The position numbers and the translations under genes are program-made. Source: Alphaproteobacteria bacterium (GTDB lineage Bacteria > Pseudomonadota > Alphaproteobacteria > Geminicoccales > Geminicoccaceae). From it: a DNA stretch of 32,197 nucleotides. Below are positions 1 to 9,665 of the stretch, in pieces (the stretch's first letter is position 1; the number at the start of each line of letters is the position of its first letter). Below the pieces are notes generated by a model, which was not told where the DNA came from, made no database searches, and worked only from the letters and a program-made list of their open reading frames with translations. The DNA is taken from NCBI GenBank assembly GCA_026982585.1, contig JALSGW010000038.1:1-32197 (forward strand), in the 5' to 3' direction.

Positions 1-525
1 CCGGCACCGGTGCGGGTGCGGGGTCGTCGAAAGGAAATGGGCGGGGCGGGAGCGCCCTTTCGCCGGGAGGTGGCGAAGGGACGGGGTGGCGGCGTGACCA
101 TCGGCGTCGTTTTCGCGTCGCGGCAACCGGAGTGAAGCAATCCCGACCGGCGGGCGCGGCCGCCCCCTGCGCCGGATTGGGGATGGAAGCGGAGCTCGTC
201 CCCTCCCCTCCCCTCGCACGCTTTCGGGTTGAGAGTGGGTGTGGAGGCGAGGAGCGGGGTGCGCCGCGGTGCGGGCGGGCGCAGGCGGCGCCCGGCGGGT
301 TGGATCGGTGCGCGCGGGTTTCGCGGCTGCCGGAAGCGCGCCATGGAGGACGCCCACACGCGTACGCAGGGGCACGCGGGAGCGCGGAGCCGCGTACACA
401 TTGGCCCGGGCCGCGCCGCCGCGTACAGACACAACAAGCCGGGGGGCGGGATCCGGGCCGCGGGGAAAGGCGGAGTTCCGCACCAGGAGGGCCGGGGACA
501 GGCGGCGGCGCGGACCCGGGCACCC

Positions 526-700
526 GCGGACAAGCACAGCGCGGCGAGGCGGTAGGTGTGTGTCGGCGAACGGTGGAGCGGCGCACAAGCAGGACGCGCC
601 GAGGCGGTAGCTGCGGCTCCGGGAAGGGCGAAGACGCGCACAAGGAAGAACGCGGACACGCGGCAACGCGGAAACCGGTATCCGCGGACAAGCGGACATA
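526..700. repeat. Degenerate short tandem repeat, period about 48-55 bp
   Basis: 'cgcggacaagc' near 526, 'cgcacaagc' near 583, 'cgcacaagg' near 638, 'cgcggacaagc' near 685; 'gaggcggtag' recurs at 546 and 601 (55 bp). Confidence 0.55.
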
Positions 701-716
701 CGGCGGCGCTTGGTCC

Positions 717-748
717 GCCCGATCCCGCGCACCCACGGGCGATCGGGC
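717..748. repeat. Inverted repeat GCCCGATC-N16-GATCGGGC
   Basis: Perfect 8-bp arms at 717-724 and 741-748. Confidence 0.6.
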
Positions 749-771
749 AGGCCAAGGGCGCGTCCTGCGAA

Positions 772-1045
772 GGGCTGCGGCGGTCCCGCAAACCAGGGGG
801 GCGTGCGCGCCCAAACCGGACAGTCACGTGAGTCCGCGCGCAAGCGGATGGGGGCGCAGGTTCGGCTGCGGCATAGCCGGTATCCGGCGTCTTCAAGGCC
901 CGGCGACCGTGGATGCGCGGAGGTGGGTCCAGCAAGCGGGGCTGCGGCGGTCCCGCAAACCACGCGCGCAGGGCGCCGAAACCGGCCGATCACGGGACTC
1001 CAGGCGCGAGGGGGGGGGCGCGAAGGTTCGGGCGCGGCAAGCCCT
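772..1045. repeat. Imperfect direct duplication, period about 167 bp
   Basis: 'gggctgcggcggtcccgcaaacca' is identical at 772 and 939; similarity continues with indels for about 100 bp (e.g. 'aaaccgg..atcacg..', 'gcgcaggttcggctgcggca' vs 'gcgaaggttcgggcgcggca'). Confidence 0.7.
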
Positions 1046-1576
1046 GCGCCCGGCTCGTTCAGTGGCCGGGGAGCGCGGATGCGCACAGGCCCGCACCGCC
1101 ACCGCCGGCAGGGCGCCGACACAGAGCGGGCATCCGGCTCGGCGCGGAGGCGGGCTCCAGCACCCGCAGGCGCGGGGTGCGGACCACCGGATGAGGGGCT
1201 ACGCGGGGATGCATGCGAATGCCCGCGGTGCCCGCCCGCGAAAGCGGGATGCGCGGCGGCGTTGCGCTTCAATCGGAGACCGCCCGGGCGCGGAACATCG
1301 AGCTGCAGACAGGAAACCGCTCCGGCGGGCGGCGGCCGGACCAACGCCATCACACGAAGCCGCGGACACGCGGACGAACGGACACGCGTATCATGGGATT
1401 AGGTGAACGTGAGGAGCGGGCGGGGGTGGAATGCCGACTTGTTTGGGCCGGGGCTTGAGGGCGATTGCGAAGCGCGTGCTGCGCAAGGCGCCGGGTGCCG
1501 TGTGGGCTCGCAGAGCGCATCCGGCGGCTGGCGCAGAGACAGTGCCGGCAAGACTGTCCGCGGCCACGCAGAGCCG

Positions 1577-1971
1577 CTGGAACGCGTACCACCGGCCCCG
1601 CGTATCGCATGATAGGGTGACGGGCGCGGGCTTGCCGAGGCAGAGCGCGTTGGGTGCGCCGCGATTGGCGGATGGCCGGCAGGCGAACCCGGTCGTCCGG
1701 CCGCGGCGCCCGGTGTGCGGGGAGAGGCCGTCTGCCCGGCCGGGGAAGATCGGAGGCAGATACGCGCAGCCGCGGGAACGCGTACCACCGGACCCGCGTA
1801 TCCCATGATACCGTGAGAGGTGCCGGAGAGCGGTGGAAAAGCGCTTGGGTGCGCCGCGATTGGCGGATCGACCGGAGGCGAACCCGGTCGTCCAGCCGCG
1901 GCGCCCGGTGTGCGGGGAGAGGCCGTCTGCCCGGATTGGGAAGAGGGGGCGCGGAGACGGGGAGCCGCGCG
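1577..1971. repeat. Tandem duplication with about 195-bp unit (two copies)
   Basis: 'aacgcgtaccaccgg[c/a]cccgcgtatc' at 1581 and 1777; 'ttgggtgcgccgcgattggcggat' at 1650 and 1845; 'cggtgtgcggggagaggccgtctgcccgg' at 1711 and 1906. Confidence 0.85.
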
Positions 1972-2256
1972 GCCGAGGATCCGCTCCTCGAACTGAACCT
2001 CGCGGGCTTGGAGCACGGCGCGGAGCGGCGCGGGCGCGGATCCGGTGGCCGAGGGGCCGGTGCCGTCCATCCACAGCGCGGATGCCACCTGCGGCGCTTC
2101 CGGCCGCGGCGGCGGCTCGAGCGTGGCGGCGCGGGTGTGGGGCCGGCGAAGACGGGACGCTGTCACGCAAAGGCGCGCGCCCGCGGAGGAGGTGCCGCGG
2201 CGCGTACGGCCGCAGAGCCGGGCCGGTGGAGGCGCCCGATGCGCGCGGACCGCGCT

Positions 2257-2420
2257 GACGGGGCAACACACGAGCGTCCCGCCCGCGCAGACGAATGAAT
2301 GGGGTTCGGACCATAGCGACGGGGCAAGACGCGAACGTCCCGCGCGGAGAGGAAGGAACGACGGAAGCCGCTTCCGCGTTCCCGACGAGGATCGTCCCAC
2401 CCGCGCACATGGGAATGCGC
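2257..2420. repeat. Three degenerate tandem units, period 57-61 bp
   Basis: 'gacggggcaacacacgagcgtcccgcccgcgca', 'gacggggcaagacgcgaacgtcccgcgcgga' and 'gacgaggatcgtcccacccgcgca'; 'cgtccc' cores at 2275, 2336 and 2393. Confidence 0.6.
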
Positions 2421-2546
2421 GCGACGGCCTGTATGGGACAGCGGGGGCACGGCTCGTGGCGGGACGGCCGAAGGGGGCCGCCGCCGCACCAAAGGCCACG
2501 GCCGGGCCTCGCTGCGCCGCGCCGCCCCTGCTGCGCGCTCTTCTGG

Positions 2547-3894
2547 CAGGCCGTTGAACAACCCCGGGAACCGACAAGTGGACCGGTAAAATGCCGAGAG
2601 ACGGGGCGGTCGACGTAGGGGGGAACGCATGCGCGGCGCGGACTGGCGGCAGGAGGAACCGTTCGGCGACGTCTCGCGTGAGAGCCGGGTTCCCAAGAAC
2701 CATCCGCTGCGCCCGATCCGCAAGATCGTGGATCAGGCGCTGGCCGGCCTTTCGAGCGCGTTCGATGCCATCCACGCCGACTGCGGCCGCCCGTCGATTG
2801 CTCCCGAGCCGCTCATCCGCGCGCTGCTGCTCCAGGTGCTCTATTCGATCCGCTCCGAGCGGCGGCCGATCGAGCAGCTCGACGGCAACCTGCTGTGTCG
2901 GTGGTTCGTGGGGCTGTCGGTGGACGCTCCGGTCTGGCACCATGCGACGTTTTCGAAGAACCGTGGCCGGCTGTTCGGCGCGGCGGTGATCGGCCAGCTC
3001 TTCCACAGGGTGCTCGCCGAGGCCGAACGCAAGGGGCTGACCTCGGACGAGCACTTCAGCGTCGACGGCACCCGCATCGAGGCGTGGGCCTCGATGAAGA
3101 GCTTTCGGCCCAGGGACGGAGACGGAGACGGTAGCCAGGGGGGCGGGCGCAACGCCGAACGCGACTTTCGTGGCGAGCGCAGGACGAACGCCACCCATGC
3201 CTCCAGGACCGATCCGGATGCGCGGCTGTACCGTCGTGGCAAGGGCGAGGAGTCGAAGCTGTGCTACCTGGCCCATGCCCTGATGGAGAACCGCAACGGG
3301 CTGATCGTCGATGTCGCGCTGATGCATGCCGAGGGTCGCGCCGAGCGGGAGGCGGCGCTTTCGATGCTCGAGCGGCTGCCGCACGCAAAGCCGGTGACGC
3401 TGGGCGCGGAGCGAGGCTGCGACACGAGGGATGGTGTCCGGGCGTGCCGCGCGCTTCGGGTCACGCCGCATGTGGCGCAGAACGGCTCGGGTCGGCGCTC
3501 GGCGCTCGACGGGCGCACGACGCGCCACGAGGGTGATCGGATCAGCCAGCGGGTGCGCAAGCGCATCGAGGAGGCCTTCGGGTGGATCAAGACGGTGGGG
3601 CTTGCGCGCAAGGTCCGCGTGCGCGGCCTGGCGCGTGTCGCCTCGCAGGTGCTGCTGTCCTTCACCGCCTACAACCTGGTACCCATACGCAACCTGCTCG
3701 CGGAGGCAGCGTGATGAAGGCGAAAAGGCGCGCGAGCACCACGGACCATGCCGGTGGCTGGCCGGAAGGGACGGCGAGACCGCCCCCCACCGCGCCGTGC
3801 GGCTCGACGGGCCGCGCAGGCCCGCCCCGCCACCCGTGACGCCTCGTTTCTCAAAAGTCGCTCGCCGCGCATATTCGGATTTTTCAACGGCCTG
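2547..3894 (+). mobile_element. IS5-like insertion sequence with terminal inverted repeats
   Basis: Left end 5'-CAGGCCGTTGAACAACCCCGG (2547..) matches the reverse complement of the right end 5'-CAGGCCGTTGAAAAATCCGAA (..3894): 12 bp exact, then imperfect. A single transposase ORF lies between. No clear target-site duplication seen (left flank ..TTCTGG, right flank GTAGGG..). Confidence 0.8.
2629..3714 (+). CDS. IS5-family (DDE) transposase
   Basis: 361 aa; N-terminal 'VPKNHPLRPIRKIVDQAL..' with 'LIRALLLQVLYSIRSERRPIEQLDGNLLCRWFVGL', 'FSKNRGRL', 'SVDGTRIEAWASMKSF' and C-terminal 'RVRKRIEEAFGWIKTVG' typical of IS5-group transposases. Confidence 0.9.
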   Translation: MRGADWRQEEPFGDVSRESRVPKNHPLRPIRKIVDQALAGLSSAFDAIHADCGRPSIAPEPLIRALLLQVLYSIRSERRPIEQLDGNLLCRWFVGLSVDAPVWHHATFSKNRGRLFGAAVIGQLFHRVLAEAERKGLTSDEHFSVDGTRIEAWASMKSFRPRDGDGDGSQGGGRNAERDFRGERRTNATHASRTDPDARLYRRGKGEESKLCYLAHALMENRNGLIVDVALMHAEGRAEREAALSMLERLPHAKPVTLGAERGCDTRDGVRACRALRVTPHVAQNGSGRRSALDGRTTRHEGDRISQRVRKRIEEAFGWIKTVGLARKVRVRGLARVASQVLLSFTAYNLVPIRNLLAEAA

Positions 3895-4921
3895 GTAGGG
3901 TTGTGCCGCCTTCCTGAAGAGGCCATCCCTGGACCGTTACACGGACGGCGTCGGGGTCCGGCTCGGCGCCGGACCGACCCTTGAAGGACGGGCTCTGGAT
4001 CGCTCGCCTCGCCCGGGCCGACCGGCTCCATGGCTTCGACGGTGGTCGGGCTGCCGTCGAGCGAGCCGGCTGTGCAGATGCGGCTGTCCAGATCGAGCCG
4101 CAGGGGGTGCCGCAAGCGGACAGGCCTGTGCGGAAGCTCGGGCCCATTTCGTCAAGCGCGCAGGGGGAGCCGCCGAGGACGAACAAGGCCCGGGACCGGT
4201 GCTGGCCAAAACGGCTGAGGAGGGATGGAGAGCGTATAGGACGCGCGGGCTTCTTCCGCCGCACCGGCAGGCGGCTGCCGCCTTTGCTGCGGGTGGACGT
4301 CCGCCTCAGGACCAAAGGCCGGAGTGGATCTCCGCCTCGATGCGATCCGCCTCGATGGCACAAGATGCGGCGGCCGGAGCAGGGCGCTGCCGCCATCGCC
4401 GCGGCCGGCGGCCGGTGCGGCCCAACCGCCCCCTCGCCGGGCGTTCGAGACCGTCCCCGCGACAAGCCGCGGCGCGATGGGTCCGAAGCCGGAGGGCCGA
4501 TGGTCGCTCCCGACGGCCCTGCCTCCGGAAGTCGCCTCGATGCCGGCGCTTCCATCGCCGGTCCAACGGGTGTCGGTCGGGCGCAGAGCATCAGAACCCC
4601 AAAACTCGTCTCCGCACCGGCCTCCACACCGCCCAAAAAGCCGTCGGGTCCAGCAGCGCCCATGGCGCAGCGGCGAGCGGCACCGGTACCGGAACGGGTG
4701 GCCCGTGCGGGCGATGTCGGCATGCGTGGACGCGAGGGCGGCGGTCCTGTCGGGCTCGTGGAGCGAGCCGGCGTCGCCTGCGGCGCGGCGGCAGGCTCGG
4801 GTGCGGTAGGGGGCCGGTCGGGGCGCGGTGATTCCGCGCGGCTGTGCGCTCGGCATCGCGACTGAGCCTTAGGTGGGTGATCGCGCGTCGGCGCGCCGGG
4901 ATGCGCGGGAGACCGCCGTCT

Positions 4922-5007
4922 CCCTTTCCGTGGGCGCACGGTTGGCGGCGCCATGAAGGAGCGATACCTCGCGCCTCTCGGCCCCTTTCCGTGGGCACAC
5001 GGTTGGC
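4922..5007. repeat. Pair of 25-bp palindromic direct repeats, 61 bp apart
   Basis: 'ccctttccgtgggcgcacggttggc' at 4922-4946 and 'ccctttccgtgggcacacggttggc' at 4983-5007 (24/25 identical); the second contains the hairpin CCGTG-GGCA-CACGG. Confidence 0.75.
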
Positions 5008-5080
5008 CGTGGTGGGCTTCGCTGCCGCAGCCGCGCACCCCCGACGCAGGGCCCGCGGCACCGCACGGTCATGGGAGGGT

Positions 5081-5422
5081 TCATCCCTCCGCATCCGCGT
5101 GCAACAGGAGGAACAGGGACAGCGCGTCCTCCTGGGCGGGATCCAGGGCGAAGCACAGATGGAGCGTGCTTTGGGTCGCCCGCACCACCTTTGCCTCGAG
5201 GCCGTCGGGGTGGTCGAGCCCCTCCACCACGAGCCGCACCCGCGCGCCGGCGAGCTCGGGCCTGCCGGGTTCCACCGCCGCGCCGCCCAAGGACAGGTCC
5301 TTGAGGCGGATCGGAAAGGAACCGTGTGCGGTGTGGAGAGTGCCCGCCACCGCCATGGGAAAGCGGCGGTACAGGCGGCGTTCCTCTGCGGCGACGGCAT
5401 CCGATGCGGGCCTGTGCACCAC
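5081..5422 (-). CDS. PilZ-domain protein (putative c-di-GMP receptor)
   Basis: '[41 protein letters not shown]' matches the PilZ RxxxR and (D/N)xSxxG motifs. The longest ORF starts at 5554 and overlaps the yebC start, so an internal GTG near 5422 is more plausible. Confidence 0.75.
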   Translation of the reverse strand: MVHRPASDAVAAEERRLYRRFPMAVAGTLHTAHGSFPIRLKDLSLGGAAVEPGRPELAGARVRLVVEGLDHPDGLEAKVVRATQSTLHLCFALDPAQEDALSLFLLLHADAEG

Positions 5423-5552
5423 TGTGTTGTCTCCGTCGGCTCTGGGGCTATGGTGCCCGCGAAGGGTGAACAAAGGGTTAATGGGCGGACCTTGCCGCGG
5501 CGCCGGGGCATGCCAGTTTGGCGCCAGGCGGCTGGTCGACATCGGGAGAGTC

Positions 5553-6296
5553 ATGGCCGGTCATTCGCAGTGGAAGAACATCATGTACCGCAAGAGCCGG
5601 CAGGATGCGGCGCGTTCGCGTCGCTTCACCCGGCTGTTGCGGGAGGTGCAGGTGGCGGCGCGTCTCGGCGCCCCCGATCCCGCCCACAATCCGCGGCTCA
5701 GGGCGGCGATCCAGGCGGCGCGGGCGGCCAATGTGCCCAAGGACAACATCGAGCGGGCGATCCGCAAGGGCCAGGGCGGCGAGGGCGAGGCGCTCGAGGA
5801 GGTGCGCTACGAGGGCTACGGGCCCGGGGGTGTGGCCATCATCGTCGAGGCCCTCACCGACAACCGCAACCGCACCGCCGCCGAGATCCGCGCGGCGTTC
5901 AGCAAATACGGCGGCAGTCTCGGCGAGAGCGGCAGCGTCAGCTACCAGTTCCAGCGCGTCGGCCAGATCCGCTATCCCGCCTCGGCGGCGGACGAGGAGA
6001 CCATGCTCGAGGCGGCGGTCGAGGCCGGGGCGGAGGATGTGGAGAGCGGCGAGGCCGGCCATGTGGTCTATTGCGCGCCCGAGCAGCTGGCGGCGGTGCG
6101 CGAGGCGCTGGAGCACCGGTTCGGACCGCCGCTCGAGGCGGCGCTGGCCTGGATTCCCCGGGCCACCGTGCCGATCGAGGGCGCCAAGGCGGAAAGCCTG
6201 TTCAAACTCCTGGAGGTGCTGGACGACAACGACGACGTCCAGCGGGTGGTGGCCAATTTCGAGGTGGCGGAGGAGCTGTTGGAACGCCTCGGGTGA
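5553..6296 (+). CDS. yebC: YebC/PmpR-family protein
   Basis: '[37 protein letters not shown]' N-terminus is diagnostic; located upstream of ruvCAB. Confidence 0.95.
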   Translation: MAGHSQWKNIMYRKSRQDAARSRRFTRLLREVQVAARLGAPDPAHNPRLRAAIQAARAANVPKDNIERAIRKGQGGEGEALEEVRYEGYGPGGVAIIVEALTDNRNRTAAEIRAAFSKYGGSLGESGSVSYQFQRVGQIRYPASAADEETMLEAAVEAGAEDVESGEAGHVVYCAPEQLAAVREALEHRFGPPLEAALAWIPRATVPIEGAKAESLFKLLEVLDDNDDVQRVVANFEVAEELLERLG

Positions 6297-6793
6297 TCCG
6301 GCTGGTTGGACTCGACCCCGGCCTCAGGCGCACCGGCTGGGGTGTGCTGGAGGTGGCGGGCTCGCGGCTGCGCCCCGTGGCCTGCGGTGTCGTCGCCGCG
6401 CCCGAGCGAGGTTCGCTGGCCCGACGGCTGGAGGCGCTTTATGGCGCGCTCGAGGAGGTGCTGCGCGCCTTCGAGCCCGTGGAGGCGGCGGTGGAGGAGA
6501 CGGTGGTGAACCGCAACCCCGCCACCTCTCTGAAGCTCGGCCAGGCGCGCGGGGTGGCGCTGCTGGCGGCGGCGCGGGCGGGGATCGAAGTCCACGAATA
6601 TGCCGCAAGGCGCATCAAGCAGGCGGTGACCGGCACCGGCGGCGCGAGCAAGGAGCAGGTCTGGCGCATGGTGCAGGTTCTGCTTCCGGGAATCCCGATC
6701 CCGAACGGTGATGCCGCCGATGCCCTGGCCGCCGCCCTGTGCCATGCCCATCACCGCTCCAGCCTCGCCGCCTTCGCCGGAGGACGGCGATGA
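6293..6793 (+). CDS. ruvC: Crossover junction endodeoxyribonuclease RuvC
   Basis: '[19 protein letters not shown]', '[30 protein letters not shown]', '..[16 protein letters not shown]'; GTG start overlapping the yebC stop. Confidence 0.95.
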   Translation: MIRLVGLDPGLRRTGWGVLEVAGSRLRPVACGVVAAPERGSLARRLEALYGALEEVLRAFEPVEAAVEETVVNRNPATSLKLGQARGVALLAAARAGIEVHEYAARRIKQAVTGTGGASKEQVWRMVQVLLPGIPIPNGDAADALAAALCHAHHRSSLAAFAGGRR

Positions 6794-7380
6794 TCGCGCT
6801 GCTGTGCGGTCGGGTGGCGGCGGTCGACGAGGGCAGCCTGGTGCTCGATGTGGGCGGCGTGGGGTATCTCGTGTTTTGTCCCGGACGCGTGCTGAGCGGG
6901 CTTGCGGTGGGTGCTGAGGTGCGCCTTTGGATCGAGACCGTGGTGCGGGAGGACGAATTCGCCCTCTACGGTTTTCGCGATCCCGCCGAGCGCCAGTGGT
7001 TCCGGCATCTGCGGCGGATCCAGGGGGTCGGCGCCCGCATCGCGCTCGCGCTATTGTCCGCCTTCAGCGTGGAGGAGCTCGCGGCAGCGGTGGCCGCCGG
7101 CGATCGCACCCGGCTTGCCCGGGCGAGCGGAGTGGGGCCGCGGCTTGCCGCGCGCATCGTCGGCGAGCTCCAGGCACGGGCCGACACCCTGCCCCTTCCG
7201 GTCTCCATCTCGCAGGGGCACGCGGCGCCCGAGGTGGAGGATGCGGTGGCCGCACTGCTGCATCTTGGCTACGGTCGCCTCGAGGCGTATAGGGCGGTGA
7301 GCCGGGCGCGGGCGCGCACCGGGGAGGGGGTGGAGGTCGACCGTCTCGTCAAAGAGGCGCTCAAGGAGCTTGCGCCGTGA
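6790..7380 (+). CDS. ruvA: Holliday junction branch migration protein RuvA
   Basis: '[29 protein letters not shown]', '[39 protein letters not shown]'. Confidence 0.95.
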   Translation: MIALLCGRVAAVDEGSLVLDVGGVGYLVFCPGRVLSGLAVGAEVRLWIETVVREDEFALYGFRDPAERQWFRHLRRIQGVGARIALALLSAFSVEELAAAVAAGDRTRLARASGVGPRLAARIVGELQARADTLPLPVSISQGHAAPEVEDAVAALLHLGYGRLEAYRAVSRARARTGEGVEVDRLVKEALKELAP

Positions 7381-8405
7381 GCGAGCGGTGGTTGGCGGCC
7401 GAACCCGATGGCGAGGAGTTGGATCCCGCCCTGAGGCCCCGGCGCCTCGACCAGTTCATCGGCCAAAAGGACCTCTGCGCCAACCTGCGGGTGTTCATCG
7501 CCGCGGCCAGAAGCCGGGGGGATCCGCTCGATCACGTGTTGCTCGCGGGACCGCCCGGGCTCGGCAAGACCACCCTCGCCCAGATCCTGGCCGCCGAACT
7601 CGGCGTGGGCTTCCGCATGAGCTCCGGACCGGTGATCGCCCGCGCCGGCGATCTCGCGGCCATCCTCACCAACCTCGAGCCCCGCGACGTGTTGTTCATC
7701 GACGAAATCCATCGTCTGCAACCGACGGTGGAGGAGATCCTCTATCCGGCGATGGAGGAGTACAAGCTCGACCTCATGATCGGCGAGGGCCCGGGCGCCC
7801 GGTCGATCCGCATCGAACTCGCGCCCTTCACCCTGGTGGGCGCGACCACCCGCACCGGCCTGCTCACCACGCCGCTGCGCGAGCGCTTCGGGATCTACGC
7901 CCGGCTGAACTTCTACCCGCAGGACGAGCTCGAGGCCATCGTGCGGCGCGGGGCACGGCTGCTCGGCCTCGCGCTCGACGATGCGGCCGCCCAAGAGGTG
8001 GCGCGCCGGGCCCGCGGCACCCCGCGCATCGCCAACCGGCTGCTGCGCCGGCTGCGCGATTTCGCCACCGTCCAGGGAATCGCCCGGGTGGACGCAAAGC
8101 TCGCCCGCGAGGTGCTGACCCGGCTCGGGGTGGACGAGCTGGGCCTGGACGCCCTGGATCGCCGCTATCTCACCGCGATCGCCGAGAACTACGGGGGCGG
8201 TCCGGTGGGCATCGAGACCCTGGCGGCGGCCTTGGCGGAACAGCGCGATACCCTCGAGGAGACGGTGGAGCCGTTCCTGCTGCAGAGCGGCCTCATCCAG
8301 CGCACGCCGCGCGGCCGCAGGCTCACCCGCCGCGCCTTCCGGCATCTCGGCCTGGCGCCGCCCCCGGGCGAACAGCCGGGGCTGTTCGACGACGATGTGT
8401 CATGA
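7377..8405 (+). CDS. ruvB: Holliday junction helicase RuvB
   Basis: '[12 protein letters not shown]', Walker A '[16 protein letters not shown]', 'LFIDEIHRL', '[22 protein letters not shown]'. Confidence 0.97.
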   Translation: MSERWLAAEPDGEELDPALRPRRLDQFIGQKDLCANLRVFIAAARSRGDPLDHVLLAGPPGLGKTTLAQILAAELGVGFRMSSGPVIARAGDLAAILTNLEPRDVLFIDEIHRLQPTVEEILYPAMEEYKLDLMIGEGPGARSIRIELAPFTLVGATTRTGLLTTPLRERFGIYARLNFYPQDELEAIVRRGARLLGLALDDAAAQEVARRARGTPRIANRLLRRLRDFATVQGIARVDAKLAREVLTRLGVDELGLDALDRRYLTAIAENYGGGPVGIETLAAALAEQRDTLEETVEPFLLQSGLIQRTPRGRRLTRRAFRHLGLAPPPGEQPGLFDDDVS

Positions 8406-8839
8406 ACACGTCCACAACCGCCCCCCACCGGTGGTCGGTGCGCGTGTACTACGAGGACACCGACGCCTCCGGGCTCGTGTACCACGCGGCCTATCTGCGC
8501 TTCGCCGAGCGGGCGCGCACGGAGCTGCTGCGGGCGCTGGGTCTCGACCACCGGGGGATGGCGGAGCGCAGCGGGCTAAGGTTCGCGGTGCGGCGGGTGG
8601 AGGCGGAGTTCCTGGCGCCCGCCTTCCTCGACGATCTTTTGGTGGTGGAGAGCCGGCCCGCGGCCTGGAGCGGGGCGCGTCTTGCGCTTGCCCAAACCCT
8701 TCTCCGCGGCGAGCGGATCATCTGTCGCCTCGAGGTGACATTGGTGCTGCTCGACGGGCGCCTGCGGCCGGCGCGCCTGGATCGGGCGCTGCCGAAGGCG
8801 TTTCTCGCCCCCCTGCCGCGCCTCGGGGAGCCGCGCTGA
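8402..8839 (+). CDS. ybgC: YbgC-type acyl-CoA thioesterase of the Tol-Pal cluster
   Basis: '[35 protein letters not shown]' hotdog-fold motif; directly upstream of tolQ. Confidence 0.93.
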   Translation: MNTSTTAPHRWSVRVYYEDTDASGLVYHAAYLRFAERARTELLRALGLDHRGMAERSGLRFAVRRVEAEFLAPAFLDDLLVVESRPAAWSGARLALAQTLLRGERIICRLEVTLVLLDGRLRPARLDRALPKAFLAPLPRLGEPR

Positions 8840-8942
8840 TGCGATGCCGCTTCGACCCCAGGGTGTGCCGGGTGCGGCTCGCCGATCCAGACCCGAAGGC
8901 GGCGTCGGGCGCCGTCCCCTCCAACCGAGGATCGAACATCCC

Positions 8943-9662
8943 ATGGACACCGATCTCCTGACCTTCCCCTCGGCCCAGGGCCTCGGCGAAACCGGTCTAT
9001 GGCAGTTGATCCGGTCCGCCGATCCGGTGGTGCAGGCGGTGGTGCTGGTGCTGCTCCTGGCCTCGGTGCTGTGCTGGGCGATCATCTTCGACAAGGGCTT
9101 CCGGTTGTGGCGGCTGCGCCGCAAGGCGGAGGCCTTCGAACGGACGTTCTGGGCGGGAAGCTCCCTGGACGAGCTCTATCGGCGTTTCGTCAAGCGACCC
9201 GACCATCCGATGGCGCTCCTGTTCGTGAACGCCATGACCGAATGGCGGGAGGTGGTGCGCGCCGGCGATCCCGAAAGCCGCAAGCGGCTCCTTGAGCGCA
9301 TCGCCCGGGTGGTGGAGGTGAGCGCGGAGCGGGAGGTGGAGGCGCTCGAGCGCAGCCTGCCCTGGCTCGCCACCATCGGCTCGGTGGCCCCCTTCGTCGG
9401 CCTGTTCGGCACCGTGTGGGGGATCATGAACAGTTTCCAGGCCATCGCCGTCACCCGCAACACGACCTTGGCGGTGGTGGCGCCGGGTATCGCCGAAGCC
9501 CTGTTCGCCACCGCCATCGGGCTGCTCGCGGCGATTCCCGCGGTGGTGGCCTACAACAAACTCTCCCATGCCCTCGACGCCTATGCGGCCCGGCTCGGGG
9601 CCTTCGGCGACGAGCTGGTGATTTTGTTCGGACGCGAACTCGACGCGCTCGAGGCGAGCTGA
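8943..9662 (+). CDS. tolQ: Tol-Pal system protein TolQ
   Basis: 'LPWLATIGSVAPFVGLFGTVWGIMNSFQAIA' and 'GIAEALFATAIGLLAAIPAVVAYN'. Confidence 0.95.
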   Translation: MDTDLLTFPSAQGLGETGLWQLIRSADPVVQAVVLVLLLASVLCWAIIFDKGFRLWRLRRKAEAFERTFWAGSSLDELYRRFVKRPDHPMALLFVNAMTEWREVVRAGDPESRKRLLERIARVVEVSAEREVEALERSLPWLATIGSVAPFVGLFGTVWGIMNSFQAIAVTRNTTLAVVAPGIAEALFATAIGLLAAIPAVVAYNKLSHALDAYAARLGAFGDELVILFGRELDALEAS

Positions 9663-9665
9663 GCG

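Noticed and set aside
55-80. Hairpin CCCTTTCGCC..GGCGAAGGG as a terminator
   Set aside because: Imperfect stem without a following T-tract, and the upstream gene is outside the window; not enough support.
132-1406. 424-aa plus-strand ORF
   Set aside because: Arg/Gly/Ala-rich, overlapped by other ORFs of equal quality, contains the degenerate repeats, no motif; treated as non-coding.
1399-3528. 709-aa minus-strand ORF
   Set aside because: Runs antisense through the transposase and through tandem repeats; translation is repetitive and without recognisable domains.
4922-5007. Calling the 61-bp-spaced repeats a CRISPR array
   Set aside because: Only two good copies, no cas genes in the window, repeat does not match a consensus I can name with confidence; kept as a repeat and a finding only.
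3884-5038. Long ORFs on both strands between the IS and the PilZ gene (also 3981..4865 and 4591..5511)
   Set aside because: Mutually overlapping, compositionally biased, no motif recognised; coding status not supportable.
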